Of a stretch of DNA of 64,000 nt, positions 17,113 through 25,670 are shown piece after piece; positions within the stretch are counted from its first letter, which is position 1, and every line of letters begins with the position of its first letter. The notes under the pieces are model-generated. The model was not told the DNA's origin. It ran no database searches and saw only the letters and a program-made list of their open reading frames with translations. A program made the position numbers and the translations under genes. Location of the stretch: positions 62,001-126,000 of the forward strand of contig NZ_JBITDV010000015.1 of NCBI RefSeq assembly GCF_044454545.1, read 5' to 3'. This stretch comes from Cryptosporangium sp044454545 (GTDB lineage Bacteria > Actinomycetota > Actinomycetes > Mycobacteriales > Cryptosporangiaceae).

Positions 17113-18132
17113 TCAGACCCCCCGGTGGGCGGCCGGCGTGATCCGGCCGAGCACGAGATTGACGATCAGGTTGAAGCTCACGACCAGCACGATCGAGACG
17201 ACCAGCACGCCCTGCACCTCGGGCACGTCACCGGCCTGGGCGGCGTCGTTGGCGAAGCGCCCGAAGCCCTGCAGGCCGAAGATCCACTCGGTGACGACCG
17301 AGGCGCCGATGATCACCGGGAACTTCAGGCCCAGCACGGCCAGCGCCGGTCCGACGCCGTTGGGCAGGACGTGCCGGAGAAAGATCCGCCGCCGGCTCAG
17401 CCCGCGGACCACCGCGCCGGTGACGTAGTTCTCCGAGTAGGCCCCGACCAGCCCGGCCCGTAGCTGCCGGGCCACGTCGGCGATCGCGTCGAAACTCAGC
17501 GCCAGCGCCGGCAGCAGCAGATGCGAGAACCAGGGCGAGATGCCGACGCTGAACGGGACGTAACCGCCGGACGGGAACCAGCCCAGCCCGACCGCGAACA
17601 CCTCGACCAGCAGGATGCCGATCACGAACGGCGGCATGATCGAGAACAGCGTCAGCACCGCGGTGATCGACCGGTCGATCCAGGTACCGCGCCGGAGCGC
17701 GGCCAGCGCTCCGAACGCGAACCCGAAGACGACGCCGAGGATCATCGCCAGCGTGGCGATCGACAGGCTGATCGCGAGCCCTTCCGCGATCAGCGTGCTG
17801 ACGTCCACCCCGTTGGTCCAGCTGCGGCCGAGGTCACCCCGGAGCACGTCGCCGAGCCAGTGCCAGTACTGGACCAGGAACGGCTGGTCCAGGCCCCACT
17901 CGTGCTCGATCCGGGCCACCGCCTCCGGGGTGGCGTCCTCACCGAGCTGACTGTGCGCCGGGGTCAGCCCGCTCAGCGCCCGGAGGGCGAACGTCACGAA
18001 CGTCGCCACCAGGAAGACCGGGACGAAGATCGCCAGCGACCGGGCGACCGTGAGCAGAATCCGGCCGGCGGCGCGCCGCAGGGTGATCCCGGCGAGGCCG
18101 GTCCCGAACGTCGGCTCCAGGGCGATCGTCAT
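17113..18132 (-). CDS. ABC transporter permease (DppB type)
   Basis: A 339-residue permease. An N-terminal helix SLAIFVPVFLVATFVTFAL is followed by the DppB-type periplasmic segment (RIEHEWGLDQPFLVQYWHWLGDVLRGDLGRSW) and an EAA-like loop, RAGLVGAYSENYVTGAVVRGLSRRRIFLRHVLPN. About six membrane helices are predicted. The start overlaps the stop of the binding-protein gene (ATGA). It pairs with the next permease to form the channel. Confidence 0.9.
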   Translation of the reverse strand: MTIALEPTFGTGLAGITLRRAAGRILLTVARSLAIFVPVFLVATFVTFALRALSGLTPAHSQLGEDATPEAVARIEHEWGLDQPFLVQYWHWLGDVLRGDLGRSWTNGVDVSTLIAEGLAISLSIATLAMILGVVFGFAFGALAALRRGTWIDRSITAVLTLFSIMPPFVIGILLVEVFAVGLGWFPSGGYVPFSVGISPWFSHLLLPALALSFDAIADVARQLRAGLVGAYSENYVTGAVVRGLSRRRIFLRHVLPNGVGPALAVLGLKFPVIIGASVVTEWIFGLQGFGRFANDAAQAGDVPEVQGVLVVSIVLVVSFNLIVNLVLGRITPAAHRGV

Positions 18133-19619
18133 CCGATCCTGACCCCGGTCCAGTCGAGGTGGCCGGGATTCGCGGGCAGCGCCGACACCGACTTGCTCTT
18201 CGCCAGCAGGTTGGGTGAGGAGTACGTGAACACCAGTGCCCGGCTCTCCAGACCGGCCCGGGTGGCCGCCTGCAGTGTTGCCGCGTACTCCGGCGACTCG
18301 ATCGGGGTCTGGCGCACCTTCGCGACCGCGGAGTCGAACCCCGACGGCTGGTACGGCGAGCTCAGGTTGAGCGGGCCGTTCGGGCCGAAGTGCGCGGTCA
18401 GCGTCTGGACGGCCGAGTCGCGTCCGGTGGTCCCGTACAGCGACAGCGTCAGGTCCTTGGCGAAGAACGGCGTGGCCCAGTTCTTGTCGACCTTGATGTC
18501 GACGGTGATCCCGACCGCGGCCAGCTGCGACTGGACGATCTCGGCCTGCGGATCGGCGGACGGGATGACGAGCGTCAGCGTGATCTTCGGGATACCCGAC
18601 AACAGCTGCTTGGCCTTGGCCGGGTCGTACGGGTACTTGTCCTTCGACTGCGGGTCGTAGGCGACGTAGCCGGGCGGGAACGGCTGGTCGGTGGATTCGC
18701 CGTAGCCGAACCCGAGCTTGTCGACGAATTCCTTGCGGTTGATCGCGTACCGGACCGCGTCGACGACCTTCGGGTTGTCGAACGGCGCCTTGTTGATGTT
18801 CAGGCTGATGTTGTTGGCGTTGAAGCCGGGCTGCACGAACACGTCGAGCCCCGCGTCCTTGGCCGCGGTCGCGTTGTTCGGTGTGATGTCGGCGAAGTTG
18901 TAGACGCCGGTCTGCAGGCCCGAGACGACGGTGGCGGCGTCCGGTGCCGAGATCAGCTCGACGTGCTCCAGGTGGATGTTCTTGGCGTCCCAGTAGTCCG
19001 GGTTCTTCTTCAGGACGGCCTTGGTGCCGGGAATCAGCTGGGTGACGATGAACGGCCCGGCCCCGACCGGCTTCTGGTCGAGTGCCTGGGGGTCGGCCTT
19101 CGGGCTGGCCACCTGGAGCACGCGCTCGCCGAACAGCAGCGGGATCTGGTAGTCGGTCTGGGTCAGGTGCACGACGGCGTCGAGATCGCCGTTCGTCGTC
19201 ACGGATTTGATCGACGTCAGGTCACCGAAGAGCGCGGAGTTCTTCTGCGTCTTGGCCCGCTCGACGGCTGCTTTGACCGCGGCCGCGTTGACCGGGGCCC
19301 CATCGCTGAACGTGAGACCCGCGCGCAGGTGGAACGTCACCTCGTCGCCGGTGCTGTTGTACTTCCAGCTCTCGGCGAGGTCCGGAACCGCGTTGCCCTT
19401 CGCGTCGGTCCTGGTCAGTGAGGCGTAGACGAGCGCGAGCTCGCGGAACTGCGCGCCGCTGCCCGAGACGACCGGGTCCCAGTGCGTCGGGAAGTACGAC
19501 GTGGCCCATTTCAGCGTGGCCGTGCCGTCGCCGGCGGCGGCGGTCCCGCCACCGGCGCAGGCGCCGACGGCGAGGATCAGCAAGGCCGCGAGGGCTACCC
19601 GGATCGGTCGCGAGGGCAT
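18129..19619 (-). CDS. ABC transporter substrate-binding lipoprotein (SBP_bac_5)
   Basis: A 496-residue extracytoplasmic binding protein anchored as a lipoprotein: an arginine-containing n-region, a hydrophobic stretch ALAALLILAVG and the lipobox VGAC with Cys 21. The mature part has family-5 marks, including LAESWKYNSTGDEVTFHLRAGLTFSDGAPVNAAAVKAA and PVGAGPFIV. Family 5 binds peptides, nickel complexes, opines and many other solutes. The ATG at 19619 has GGAAGAG upstream; an ATG at 19652, overlapping the stop of the LLM gene (ATGA), would add 11 residues and is also plausible. It is the first component of the importer after the LLM monooxygenase gene. Confidence 0.88.
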   Translation of the reverse strand: MPSRPIRVALAALLILAVGACAGGGTAAAGDGTATLKWATSYFPTHWDPVVSGSGAQFRELALVYASLTRTDAKGNAVPDLAESWKYNSTGDEVTFHLRAGLTFSDGAPVNAAAVKAAVERAKTQKNSALFGDLTSIKSVTTNGDLDAVVHLTQTDYQIPLLFGERVLQVASPKADPQALDQKPVGAGPFIVTQLIPGTKAVLKKNPDYWDAKNIHLEHVELISAPDAATVVSGLQTGVYNFADITPNNATAAKDAGLDVFVQPGFNANNISLNINKAPFDNPKVVDAVRYAINRKEFVDKLGFGYGESTDQPFPPGYVAYDPQSKDKYPYDPAKAKQLLSGIPKITLTLVIPSADPQAEIVQSQLAAVGITVDIKVDKNWATPFFAKDLTLSLYGTTGRDSAVQTLTAHFGPNGPLNLSSPYQPSGFDSAVAKVRQTPIESPEYAATLQAATRAGLESRALVFTYSSPNLLAKSKSVSALPANPGHLDWTGVRIG

Positions 19620-19648
19620 GGCGGTTCTCTTCCGTCGTGGGGTGGGGG

Positions 19649-20989
19649 TCATCGGACCGGCTCCGGCGTCCGGCGCGCCGCCGTGTGGCGGTTCCGGGGG
19701 AGGGGGAGGCCGAGGTTTCCGCGCAGGGTGTCCGCTTCGTACTCGCTCCGGACGACGCCCCGGGCGCGGAGAATCGGCACGACCTGCTCGGTGAAGCGGG
19801 CGAACTCGCTCGGTGAGTTGACGCTGACGCTGACGCCGTCGAAGCCGCCGCCCTCGAACCACCGCTGGATCTCGTCGGCCACGGTCCGGGGCGAGCCGAC
19901 GAACGGCGAGCGGCCGGCGTCGACCTGGTGCTCGACCACCTGGCGGAGCGTGAGGCCGTTCTCCCTGGCGTGCCGGGAGATGTTTTCCGCCTGGGTGCGG
20001 AAGCTGCTGCCGAGCTCGACGTCCGGGAACGGGGCATCCAGGTCGTATTGGCGGAAGTCGTGCCAGCCGAACGGGCGTCCGAGCTCGGCCAGGGCCTTGT
20101 CGAAACTCTTGGCGCCGAGGATCGCGGTCTCTTTGGCCCGGGCCTGCTCGTCGGTGTCGGCGATGATCGGGAAGATCCCCGGGACGATCAGGACGTTCTC
20201 CGGGTCGCGGCCCTTGGCGGCGGCCCGCTCGCGCAGTTCGGTGCGGAACGCCCGGGCTTGTTCGAGCGTCGCCGCGTGCGTGAAGATCGCGTCGGCGACG
20301 GCGGCGCCGAGGTCGCGGCCGTCCTCGGAGTCACCGGCCTGGAAGATCACCGGCTGGCCCTGCGGCGACCGCTCGAGGTTCAGCGGCCCGGCGACCCGGA
20401 AGTACTCGCCCTGGTGGTCGAGCGTGTGTTGCTTGGTGCGGTCGAAGAAGACGCCGCGTTCCTTGTCACGGGGAAACGCGTCCTCTTCGTACGAGTCCCA
20501 CAGACCCTGCGAGACCCGGACGTGCTCGAGCGCGCGGCCGTAGCGGGTCGGGTAGTCGTAGTGCTCGTCGCGGCTGTAGTTGCCCGCCGTACCGGCGTCG
20601 CCGCTGGTCACGACGTTCCAGCCGGCGCGGCCCCCGCTGATGTGGTCCAGCGAGTAGAGCCTGCGCGCGAGGTTGAACGGCTCGTTGTAGGAGGTGGTGG
20701 CCGTACCGACCAGGCCGATGTGGGTGGTGTGGACGGCGATCGCCGACAGCAGGGTCAGCGGCTCCAGGCGGCTGAGGTAGTGGTTCGGCGAATCCGGCGT
20801 GATGAACTGGCTGTCGACGATGAAGACGAGGTCGAACTTGGCCGCTTCGGCTTCCTGCGCCCGGGCGATGTACCAGCGGACATCGACGCTGGCGTCGGCG
20901 GCGACGTCGGAGTTGAGCCAGGTGTTGTGCTGACCCGGGCCGCCGACTCCGAGGAGAATGGCGCCGAGTTTCAGGGTGCGGCGAGACAT
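19649..20989 (-). CDS. LLM-class flavin-dependent monooxygenase, NtaA/SnaA/DszA family
   Basis: A 446-residue FMNH2-dependent monooxygenase, paralogous to the protein encoded at 13337-14650. Shared marks: LLGVGGPGQHNTWLN, SQFITPDSPNHYLSRLEPLTLLSAIAVHT, ARRLYSLDHISGGRAGWNVVTSGD, PQGQPVIFQAGDSEDGRDLGAA. It is probably the first gene of the long minus-strand operon reaching down to the flavin reductase at 10412; GGAAGG lies 7 bases before the ATG. Two related but clearly diverged monooxygenases in one operon suggest two successive oxidations or two related substrates. Confidence 0.9.
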   Translation of the reverse strand: MSRRTLKLGAILLGVGGPGQHNTWLNSDVAADASVDVRWYIARAQEAEAAKFDLVFIVDSQFITPDSPNHYLSRLEPLTLLSAIAVHTTHIGLVGTATTSYNEPFNLARRLYSLDHISGGRAGWNVVTSGDAGTAGNYSRDEHYDYPTRYGRALEHVRVSQGLWDSYEEDAFPRDKERGVFFDRTKQHTLDHQGEYFRVAGPLNLERSPQGQPVIFQAGDSEDGRDLGAAVADAIFTHAATLEQARAFRTELRERAAAKGRDPENVLIVPGIFPIIADTDEQARAKETAILGAKSFDKALAELGRPFGWHDFRQYDLDAPFPDVELGSSFRTQAENISRHARENGLTLRQVVEHQVDAGRSPFVGSPRTVADEIQRWFEGGGFDGVSVSVNSPSEFARFTEQVVPILRARGVVRSEYEADTLRGNLGLPLPRNRHTAARRTPEPVR

Positions 20990-21182
20990 ACGGGTGCCTT
21001 CCGGGCAGGAGTGGTCTCAGCGGGCGTGACGTCAGCGTCAGCGACAAACCGCGGGGTGCATCACACTCTCCGGCGGCTTCATGTCCACTATCCTGATCGA
21101 CTAGGTAGGGAAAGTCCAACGACGGTTAGCGATCGCGATCCATCACGTCCGCTGATGAATCGCGGAGCCGAGGGGAGGGGCC
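20990..21182. promoter_or_regulatory. divergent promoter region between LLM operon and LysR gene
   Basis: A 193-bp gap between two divergently transcribed units. It contains an imperfect dyad near 21090-21112 (CTATCC...AGGTAG) in a stretch of lower G+C, placed where the LysR protein encoded at 21183 would be expected to bind. No gene or RNA structure was recognised here. The assignment rests on position, and the dyad is weak. Confidence 0.4.
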
Positions 21183-22049
21183 ATGACCCTGGACATCGCG
21201 CCGCTGCGGAGCATCGTCGCCGTCGCCGACCGCGGCGGATTCCTGCGCGCCGCGCAGTCGCTGCAGCTGAGCCAGAGCGCGATCAGCCAGCACGTCCGGC
21301 GGCTGGAGGCGGCGATCGGCCGTCCGCTGGTCGTGCGCCACGGTCGCGGATCGCGGTTCACCCCGGACGGCGAGCACCTGCTGGCGCACGCCCGGCGGAT
21401 CCTCGCCGCCCACGACGAAGCGCTCCGTGCGTTCGGTGTCGAGGCCGACCGGGCCATCGTCATCGGGTCGACCGAGCACGCGGCAGCGCAGCTGCTGCCG
21501 TCGCTGACCGCGGCGCTGGAGCGGAGTCTCCCGGCCTTCCGGACGCGGTTCCGGATCGACCGCGGTACGCGGCTGCGCGACAGCCTCGCGGCCGGGACGA
21601 TCGACCTGGCGCTGCTGCTGGGCGCCAGCGACGACCCCAGGGCGGTGCCGGTCGGGGAGCTGGAACTCACCTGGTACGCCGCGCCGTCGTGGCAGCCGTC
21701 GGCCGGGCGGCCGATCCCGATCGCGGCGTTCGACGATCCGTGCGTGCTCCGCAGCCGCGCTCTGGAGACGCTCGCCGAGCACGGCGTCGCGGCCGAGATC
21801 AGCGCCGAGTCGGCTCAGCTCGCCGGGGTGCAGGCCGCGGTCGGCGCCGGGCTCGGCGTCGCGCTGATGGCGACGCTCGGGCAGACGCCGGAGGGCCTGG
21901 TGCCGCGGGCCGACCTGCCGCGGCCGCGCCCGGTGACGCTCAACGTGTGGTCGCGCAGCGGTCTGTCGTCCGACGTGACCCGGGCCGCGGCCGACGCGGT
22001 GGCACGGTTGGTGGGAGATCCCGTTTTCGAACTGGCAAGGGGTGCCTGA
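21183..22049 (+). CDS. LysR-family transcriptional regulator
   Basis: A 288-residue LTTR. The N-terminal winged helix-turn-helix is LRSIVAVADRGGFLRAAQSLQLSQSAISQHVRRLEAAIGRPLVVRHG (residues about 8-54). The effector domain follows, with VIGSTEHAAAQLLPSLTAAL. A GGGGAGGGG run lies just before the ATG. It is divergent from the LLM-monooxygenase/ABC operon, the classic LTTR arrangement, so it probably activates that operon in response to a pathway compound. It overlaps the cupin gene by one base (TGATG). Confidence 0.9.
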   Translation: MTLDIAPLRSIVAVADRGGFLRAAQSLQLSQSAISQHVRRLEAAIGRPLVVRHGRGSRFTPDGEHLLAHARRILAAHDEALRAFGVEADRAIVIGSTEHAAAQLLPSLTAALERSLPAFRTRFRIDRGTRLRDSLAAGTIDLALLLGASDDPRAVPVGELELTWYAAPSWQPSAGRPIPIAAFDDPCVLRSRALETLAEHGVAAEISAESAQLAGVQAAVGAGLGVALMATLGQTPEGLVPRADLPRPRPVTLNVWSRSGLSSDVTRAAADAVARLVGDPVFELARGA

Positions 22050-22540
22050 TGTCTGCTCTTCACGTCCCAGCGGGCTCGACGCCGAGCGGTGTGGTGCTGC
22101 CGGACGACCTCGACCCGTTCCACCGTCGTCTGCACCGGATCGCACCGGCCGGGCTGGTCGGCGACACCACGCAGACCACCGGCATGCGCCGGGTCGAGGC
22201 GATCAGCGGCAAGTCGGTCGGCGCGCGGAATCTCTGGATGGGCCAGACGCACGTTCCGGCGTCCACGAACTCGGCGAACCACCACCACGGTGCGTCGGAG
22301 ACCGCGATCTACGTGGTGTCGGGGTCACCGGCGTTCGTGTTCCTCGACCTCGAGGGCGACGAACCGGTCGAGACCCGCATCCAGACCGGTCCGGGCGACT
22401 ACGTCTTCGTGCCTCCGTTCGTCCCGCACCGGGAGGAGAACCCGGATCCGGACGTGGAGGCCGTGGTCGTCATCGCCCGGACGACGCAGGAGGCGATCGT
22501 CGTCAACCTCGAGTCGCTGAGCTGGGACGGCGTCGGCTGA
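22049..22540 (+). CDS. cupin-domain protein
   Basis: A 163-residue single-domain cupin. Motif 1 is NHHHGASETAIYVVSGSPAF (residues about 75-94), with His and Glu metal ligands, and motif 2 is GDYVFVPPFVPHREENPD with the last His. Such small cupins can be dioxygenases, isomerases or ligand sensors. It is translationally coupled to the LysR gene (TGATG) and so belongs to the same regulatory or catabolic module. Its reaction cannot be told from sequence. Confidence 0.85.
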   Translation: MSALHVPAGSTPSGVVLPDDLDPFHRRLHRIAPAGLVGDTTQTTGMRRVEAISGKSVGARNLWMGQTHVPASTNSANHHHGASETAIYVVSGSPAFVFLDLEGDEPVETRIQTGPGDYVFVPPFVPHREENPDPDVEAVVVIARTTQEAIVVNLESLSWDGVG

Positions 22541-22542
22541 TC

Positions 22543-23319
22543 CTACTTCGGAGGCATCCGGATGCCGCCGTCGACGCGGATGACCTCGGCGTTCATGTAG
22601 CTGTTGGTGAGCACCTCGACGACCATGCTCGCGAGTTCGTCGGCGATGCCGAGGCGCTTCGGGAAGAGCACGCTCTCTCCGAGTTTGGCCTTGAACGCGT
22701 CGGCGCCCTCGCCCTCGCCGTAGATCGGGGTGTCGATCAGCCCGGGCGCGATCGTGTTGAGCCGGACGCCGACCGCGGCCAGGTCGCGAGCGACCGGCAG
22801 CGTCATGCCGACGACCCCGCCCTTCGACGCCGAGTACGACGCCTGGCCGATCTGCCCGTCGAACGCCGCCACCGAGGCCAGGTTGACGATCGCGCCCCGC
22901 GCGCCGTCGGCGTCGGGCTCGTTGCGGCTCATCGCGGTCGCGGCGATCCGCGTCATGTCGAACGTGCCGACCAGGTTGATCGCGATCACCTTGCGGAACG
23001 CGTCGAGGTCGTGGGCGGAGTCGAACTCGCCGTCACGGCCGACCGTGCGCTGGGCCCAGCCGATGCCGGCCGAGTTGACCACCGCGCGGAGCGGGGCGAG
23101 CTCGGTCGCCGCGTTCACGGCCGCCTTGATCTGGTCGGTGTCGGTGACGTCGACCCGGACGAAGAGGCCGCCGATCTCCTTGGCGAGCGCTTCACCCTTG
23201 TCGGCCTGGAGGTCGGCGACCACGACGGTCGCACCCTTCGCGGCGAGCTGACGGGCCGCGGCGGCCCCGATACCCGACGCCCCTCCGGTGACGATCGCGC
23301 TTGCGCCGTTGATTTCCAT
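22543..23319 (-). CDS. short-chain dehydrogenase, 3-hydroxyacyl-CoA dehydrogenase-like
   Basis: A 258-residue classical SDR. NAD-binding TGGASGIGAAAARQLA (residues about 11-26) is followed by DLQADKG (Asp after beta 2, favouring NAD), NSAGIG, a catalytic Ser in NLASVAAFDGQIGQ, and YSASK. The overall layout is that of type-2 3-hydroxyacyl-CoA dehydrogenase (HSD10-like), which acts in fatty-acid or branched-chain oxidation. The gene stands alone, convergent with the cupin gene (2-bp gap). The substrate assignment is by resemblance only. Confidence 0.87.
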   Translation of the reverse strand: MEINGASAIVTGGASGIGAAAARQLAAKGATVVVADLQADKGEALAKEIGGLFVRVDVTDTDQIKAAVNAATELAPLRAVVNSAGIGWAQRTVGRDGEFDSAHDLDAFRKVIAINLVGTFDMTRIAATAMSRNEPDADGARGAIVNLASVAAFDGQIGQASYSASKGGVVGMTLPVARDLAAVGVRLNTIAPGLIDTPIYGEGEGADAFKAKLGESVLFPKRLGIADELASMVVEVLTNSYMNAEVIRVDGGIRMPPK

Positions 23320-23357
23320 GTTCGGGCGTCCACCTAACCTCGGAAACGGGTGGGTTT

Positions 23358-25670
23358 TTACTGTAGTGACCGTCGGCGGCGCACCTGCAGGAACGCCAGG
23401 ACGACAAAAACGGAACCGATCGCGATCGTGAGACCGAGGTTCCGGAGCCAGACGTCGCCGGCGTTCCGCCAGAGCGGGTCGGTGTTGTCGCCGACCGGCG
23501 GAATGAGGACGTTGAGGTTCACGGTCGACGCGGCGGCGGCGAAGCCCCACCGGGACGGAGCGAGCCAGGCCAGCTGCGAGAGCCCGGCGATCCCGGCCAG
23601 CGGCAACACCCCGCCGGACAGGATCACCTGCCCCATCGTCAGCATCACCAGGAACGGCATCGCCTTCTCCGACGTGCTGACGAACGCCGACACGAGCAGA
23701 CCCAGGCACATCGAAGCCAGGGCCAGCGCCGTGATGCTGATCAACAACTCCAGCAGCGGGGCGTCGCGCAGGTAGGCGCCGTGCGCGGGCAGCTTCCGGC
23801 CGGCCAGCCCGAGCAGCACGATGACGCACGACTGCACCACGGTGATCAGGCCGAGCACCGCCAGCTTGGAGAGCAGGTACGCGCCCGGCGACAACCCGGC
23901 GGCTCGTTCCCGCACGTAGATCGAGCGTTCCTTGACCAGTTCGCGCACCGAGCTGGCGGTACCGGCCAGACATGCGCAGACGACCATGATCTGCAGGAGT
24001 TCCTGGGCCGGCAGGTTGACGCCGGGCGGCCCGGTCAGGCCGTTGGCGGCCGGCACGAAGTGGATCAGCAGGCCCAGGACGATCGGCAGCAGACCCATGA
24101 ACAGCAGGTAGCCGCGGTCGGCGGCGATCACCCGGGTGTAGCGGCGGGTCAGCGTGGCGACCTGGCGGAACCAGCCGCGGCGGGGCGGCCGGCCCGCCGG
24201 CGTGTTCCCGGCCTGCGCCGCCGGCCTGGTGCTGGGCAGCGCGTACCGGGCGTAGAGCGGTGAGCCCGCGAACTCGGCCGCCCAGTCGCGGCCGGGCTGC
24301 TCGTGGAAGGCCTGGAAGACGTCGGCCCAGGCCGGCATGCCGAAGTAGCGCAGCCCCTCCTCCGGCGGGCCGTAGTAGGCCATCTTCCCGCCCGGCACCA
24401 GGACGAGCAGCCGGTCACAGGTGTTGAGGTTGGCGACGCTGTGGGTCACGACGACCACGGTCCGGCCGTCCTGGGCGTCGTGGGCCAGCACCCGCATCTG
24501 TTCCATCACCGACTTGTCCAGGCCGGGATCCAGGCCCGACGTGGGTTCGTCGAGGAACAGCAAGGACGGCTTGGTCAGTAGCTCCTGGGCCATGTTGACG
24601 CGTTTGAGCTGGCCGCCGGAGAGCCGGTCGGCCCGGGTGTCGGCGTGCTCGGTGAGGCCGAGCTCGTGCATCACCTCGTCGATCCGGGCCTCGCGCTCGC
24701 TGGCCTTGGTGTCGGTGGAGAACCGCAGGTCGGCCGAGTACCGCAGAGCCCGGCGCGCGGTCAGCTGGGTGTGCAGGATGTTGTCCTGCGGCACCAGCCC
24801 GATCCGGTGCCGGAGCGCGGCGTAGTGCTGGTACAGGTCCCGGCTGTCGTAGAGCACGGTCCCGCTGGACGGGCGGCGCGTCCCGGTCAGCGCGCCGAGC
24901 AGCGTCGACTTGCCCGCGCCGCTCGGGCCGATGACGGCGAGCAGGCACCGTTCGGGGATCGAGAACGCGACGTTGTCCAGGAGCACCTTGCCCTGGGCCA
25001 GCCGCACGGTGAGCCCGTCGGCGACGAACGTGACCTCACCCTCGTCGACGTGCTGCCGGAGCTCTCCGTCGGCGAGCCGGAACGTCGAGTGGCCGATGCT
25101 GACGACGTCGTCACCGGTCAGCGGATGCGCGGAGATCCGGCCGCCGTTGACGTAGGTGCCGTTGGAACTGCCCAGGTCGACGATCTCGTAGGTGTCGTCG
25201 CGGCGTCGCAGCTCGGCGTGGTGGCGGGAGACCTCGAGGTCGGCGAGGACCAGGTCGTTGTCGGGAGCGCGTCCGATCTTCAGGCGCGGGGCCGGTAGCC
25301 GCACCAGAACCGTGGGCTTCCGATCGACGTTGAGGCCGGATTCGGTCGTCGTCGACGGCACGAACAGCGGGCTCAGCCCCACTCCGAGGCCGTCGGCGGG
25401 ATCGCCCAGCCGGACGTTCCCGGCCCTGGTCAGCTCGATGCGCGACACCGGCTGGGCGTCGGCGAACGTGCCGTTGGAGCTGCCCAGATCGGTCAGGAAC
25501 CAGCCGCCGGCGTCGCCCTGGACGGTGGCGTGCCGCCACGAGACCCGGGGGTCGGCGAGGACGATGTCGGACGCCGGATCGCGGCCGATCCGATACAGCC
25601 GCCCGCTCCGGAGCGGGTAGTCGTGGCCGGCGATCCGCAGCAGCGCGATCGAGCTGTCTCCGGTCACCAT
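23358..25670 (-). CDS. FHA-domain ABC transporter, ATPase fused to ABC2-type permease (Rv1747-like)
   Basis: A 770-residue exporter. Two N-terminal FHA phosphothreonine-binding domains (IGRDPASDIVLADPRVSWRHA, about residues 28-48; IGRAPDNDLVLADLEVSRHHAEL, about 133-155) each end in LGSSNGT. Next is an ABCG-type ATPase with Walker A GPSGAGKST (about 245), signature LSGGQLKRVNMAQEL and Walker B LLFLDEPTSGLDP. An ABC2 membrane domain of about six helices follows. The architecture matches mycobacterial Rv1747, whose FHA domains dock phosphorylated Ser/Thr-kinase sites. It overlaps the type III PKS gene by 7 bases, so it may export that product or lipids under kinase control. Confidence 0.92.
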   Translation of the reverse strand: MVTGDSSIALLRIAGHDYPLRSGRLYRIGRDPASDIVLADPRVSWRHATVQGDAGGWFLTDLGSSNGTFADAQPVSRIELTRAGNVRLGDPADGLGVGLSPLFVPSTTTESGLNVDRKPTVLVRLPAPRLKIGRAPDNDLVLADLEVSRHHAELRRRDDTYEIVDLGSSNGTYVNGGRISAHPLTGDDVVSIGHSTFRLADGELRQHVDEGEVTFVADGLTVRLAQGKVLLDNVAFSIPERCLLAVIGPSGAGKSTLLGALTGTRRPSSGTVLYDSRDLYQHYAALRHRIGLVPQDNILHTQLTARRALRYSADLRFSTDTKASEREARIDEVMHELGLTEHADTRADRLSGGQLKRVNMAQELLTKPSLLFLDEPTSGLDPGLDKSVMEQMRVLAHDAQDGRTVVVVTHSVANLNTCDRLLVLVPGGKMAYYGPPEEGLRYFGMPAWADVFQAFHEQPGRDWAAEFAGSPLYARYALPSTRPAAQAGNTPAGRPPRRGWFRQVATLTRRYTRVIAADRGYLLFMGLLPIVLGLLIHFVPAANGLTGPPGVNLPAQELLQIMVVCACLAGTASSVRELVKERSIYVRERAAGLSPGAYLLSKLAVLGLITVVQSCVIVLLGLAGRKLPAHGAYLRDAPLLELLISITALALASMCLGLLVSAFVSTSEKAMPFLVMLTMGQVILSGGVLPLAGIAGLSQLAWLAPSRWGFAAAASTVNLNVLIPPVGDNTDPLWRNAGDVWLRNLGLTIAIGSVFVVLAFLQVRRRRSLQ

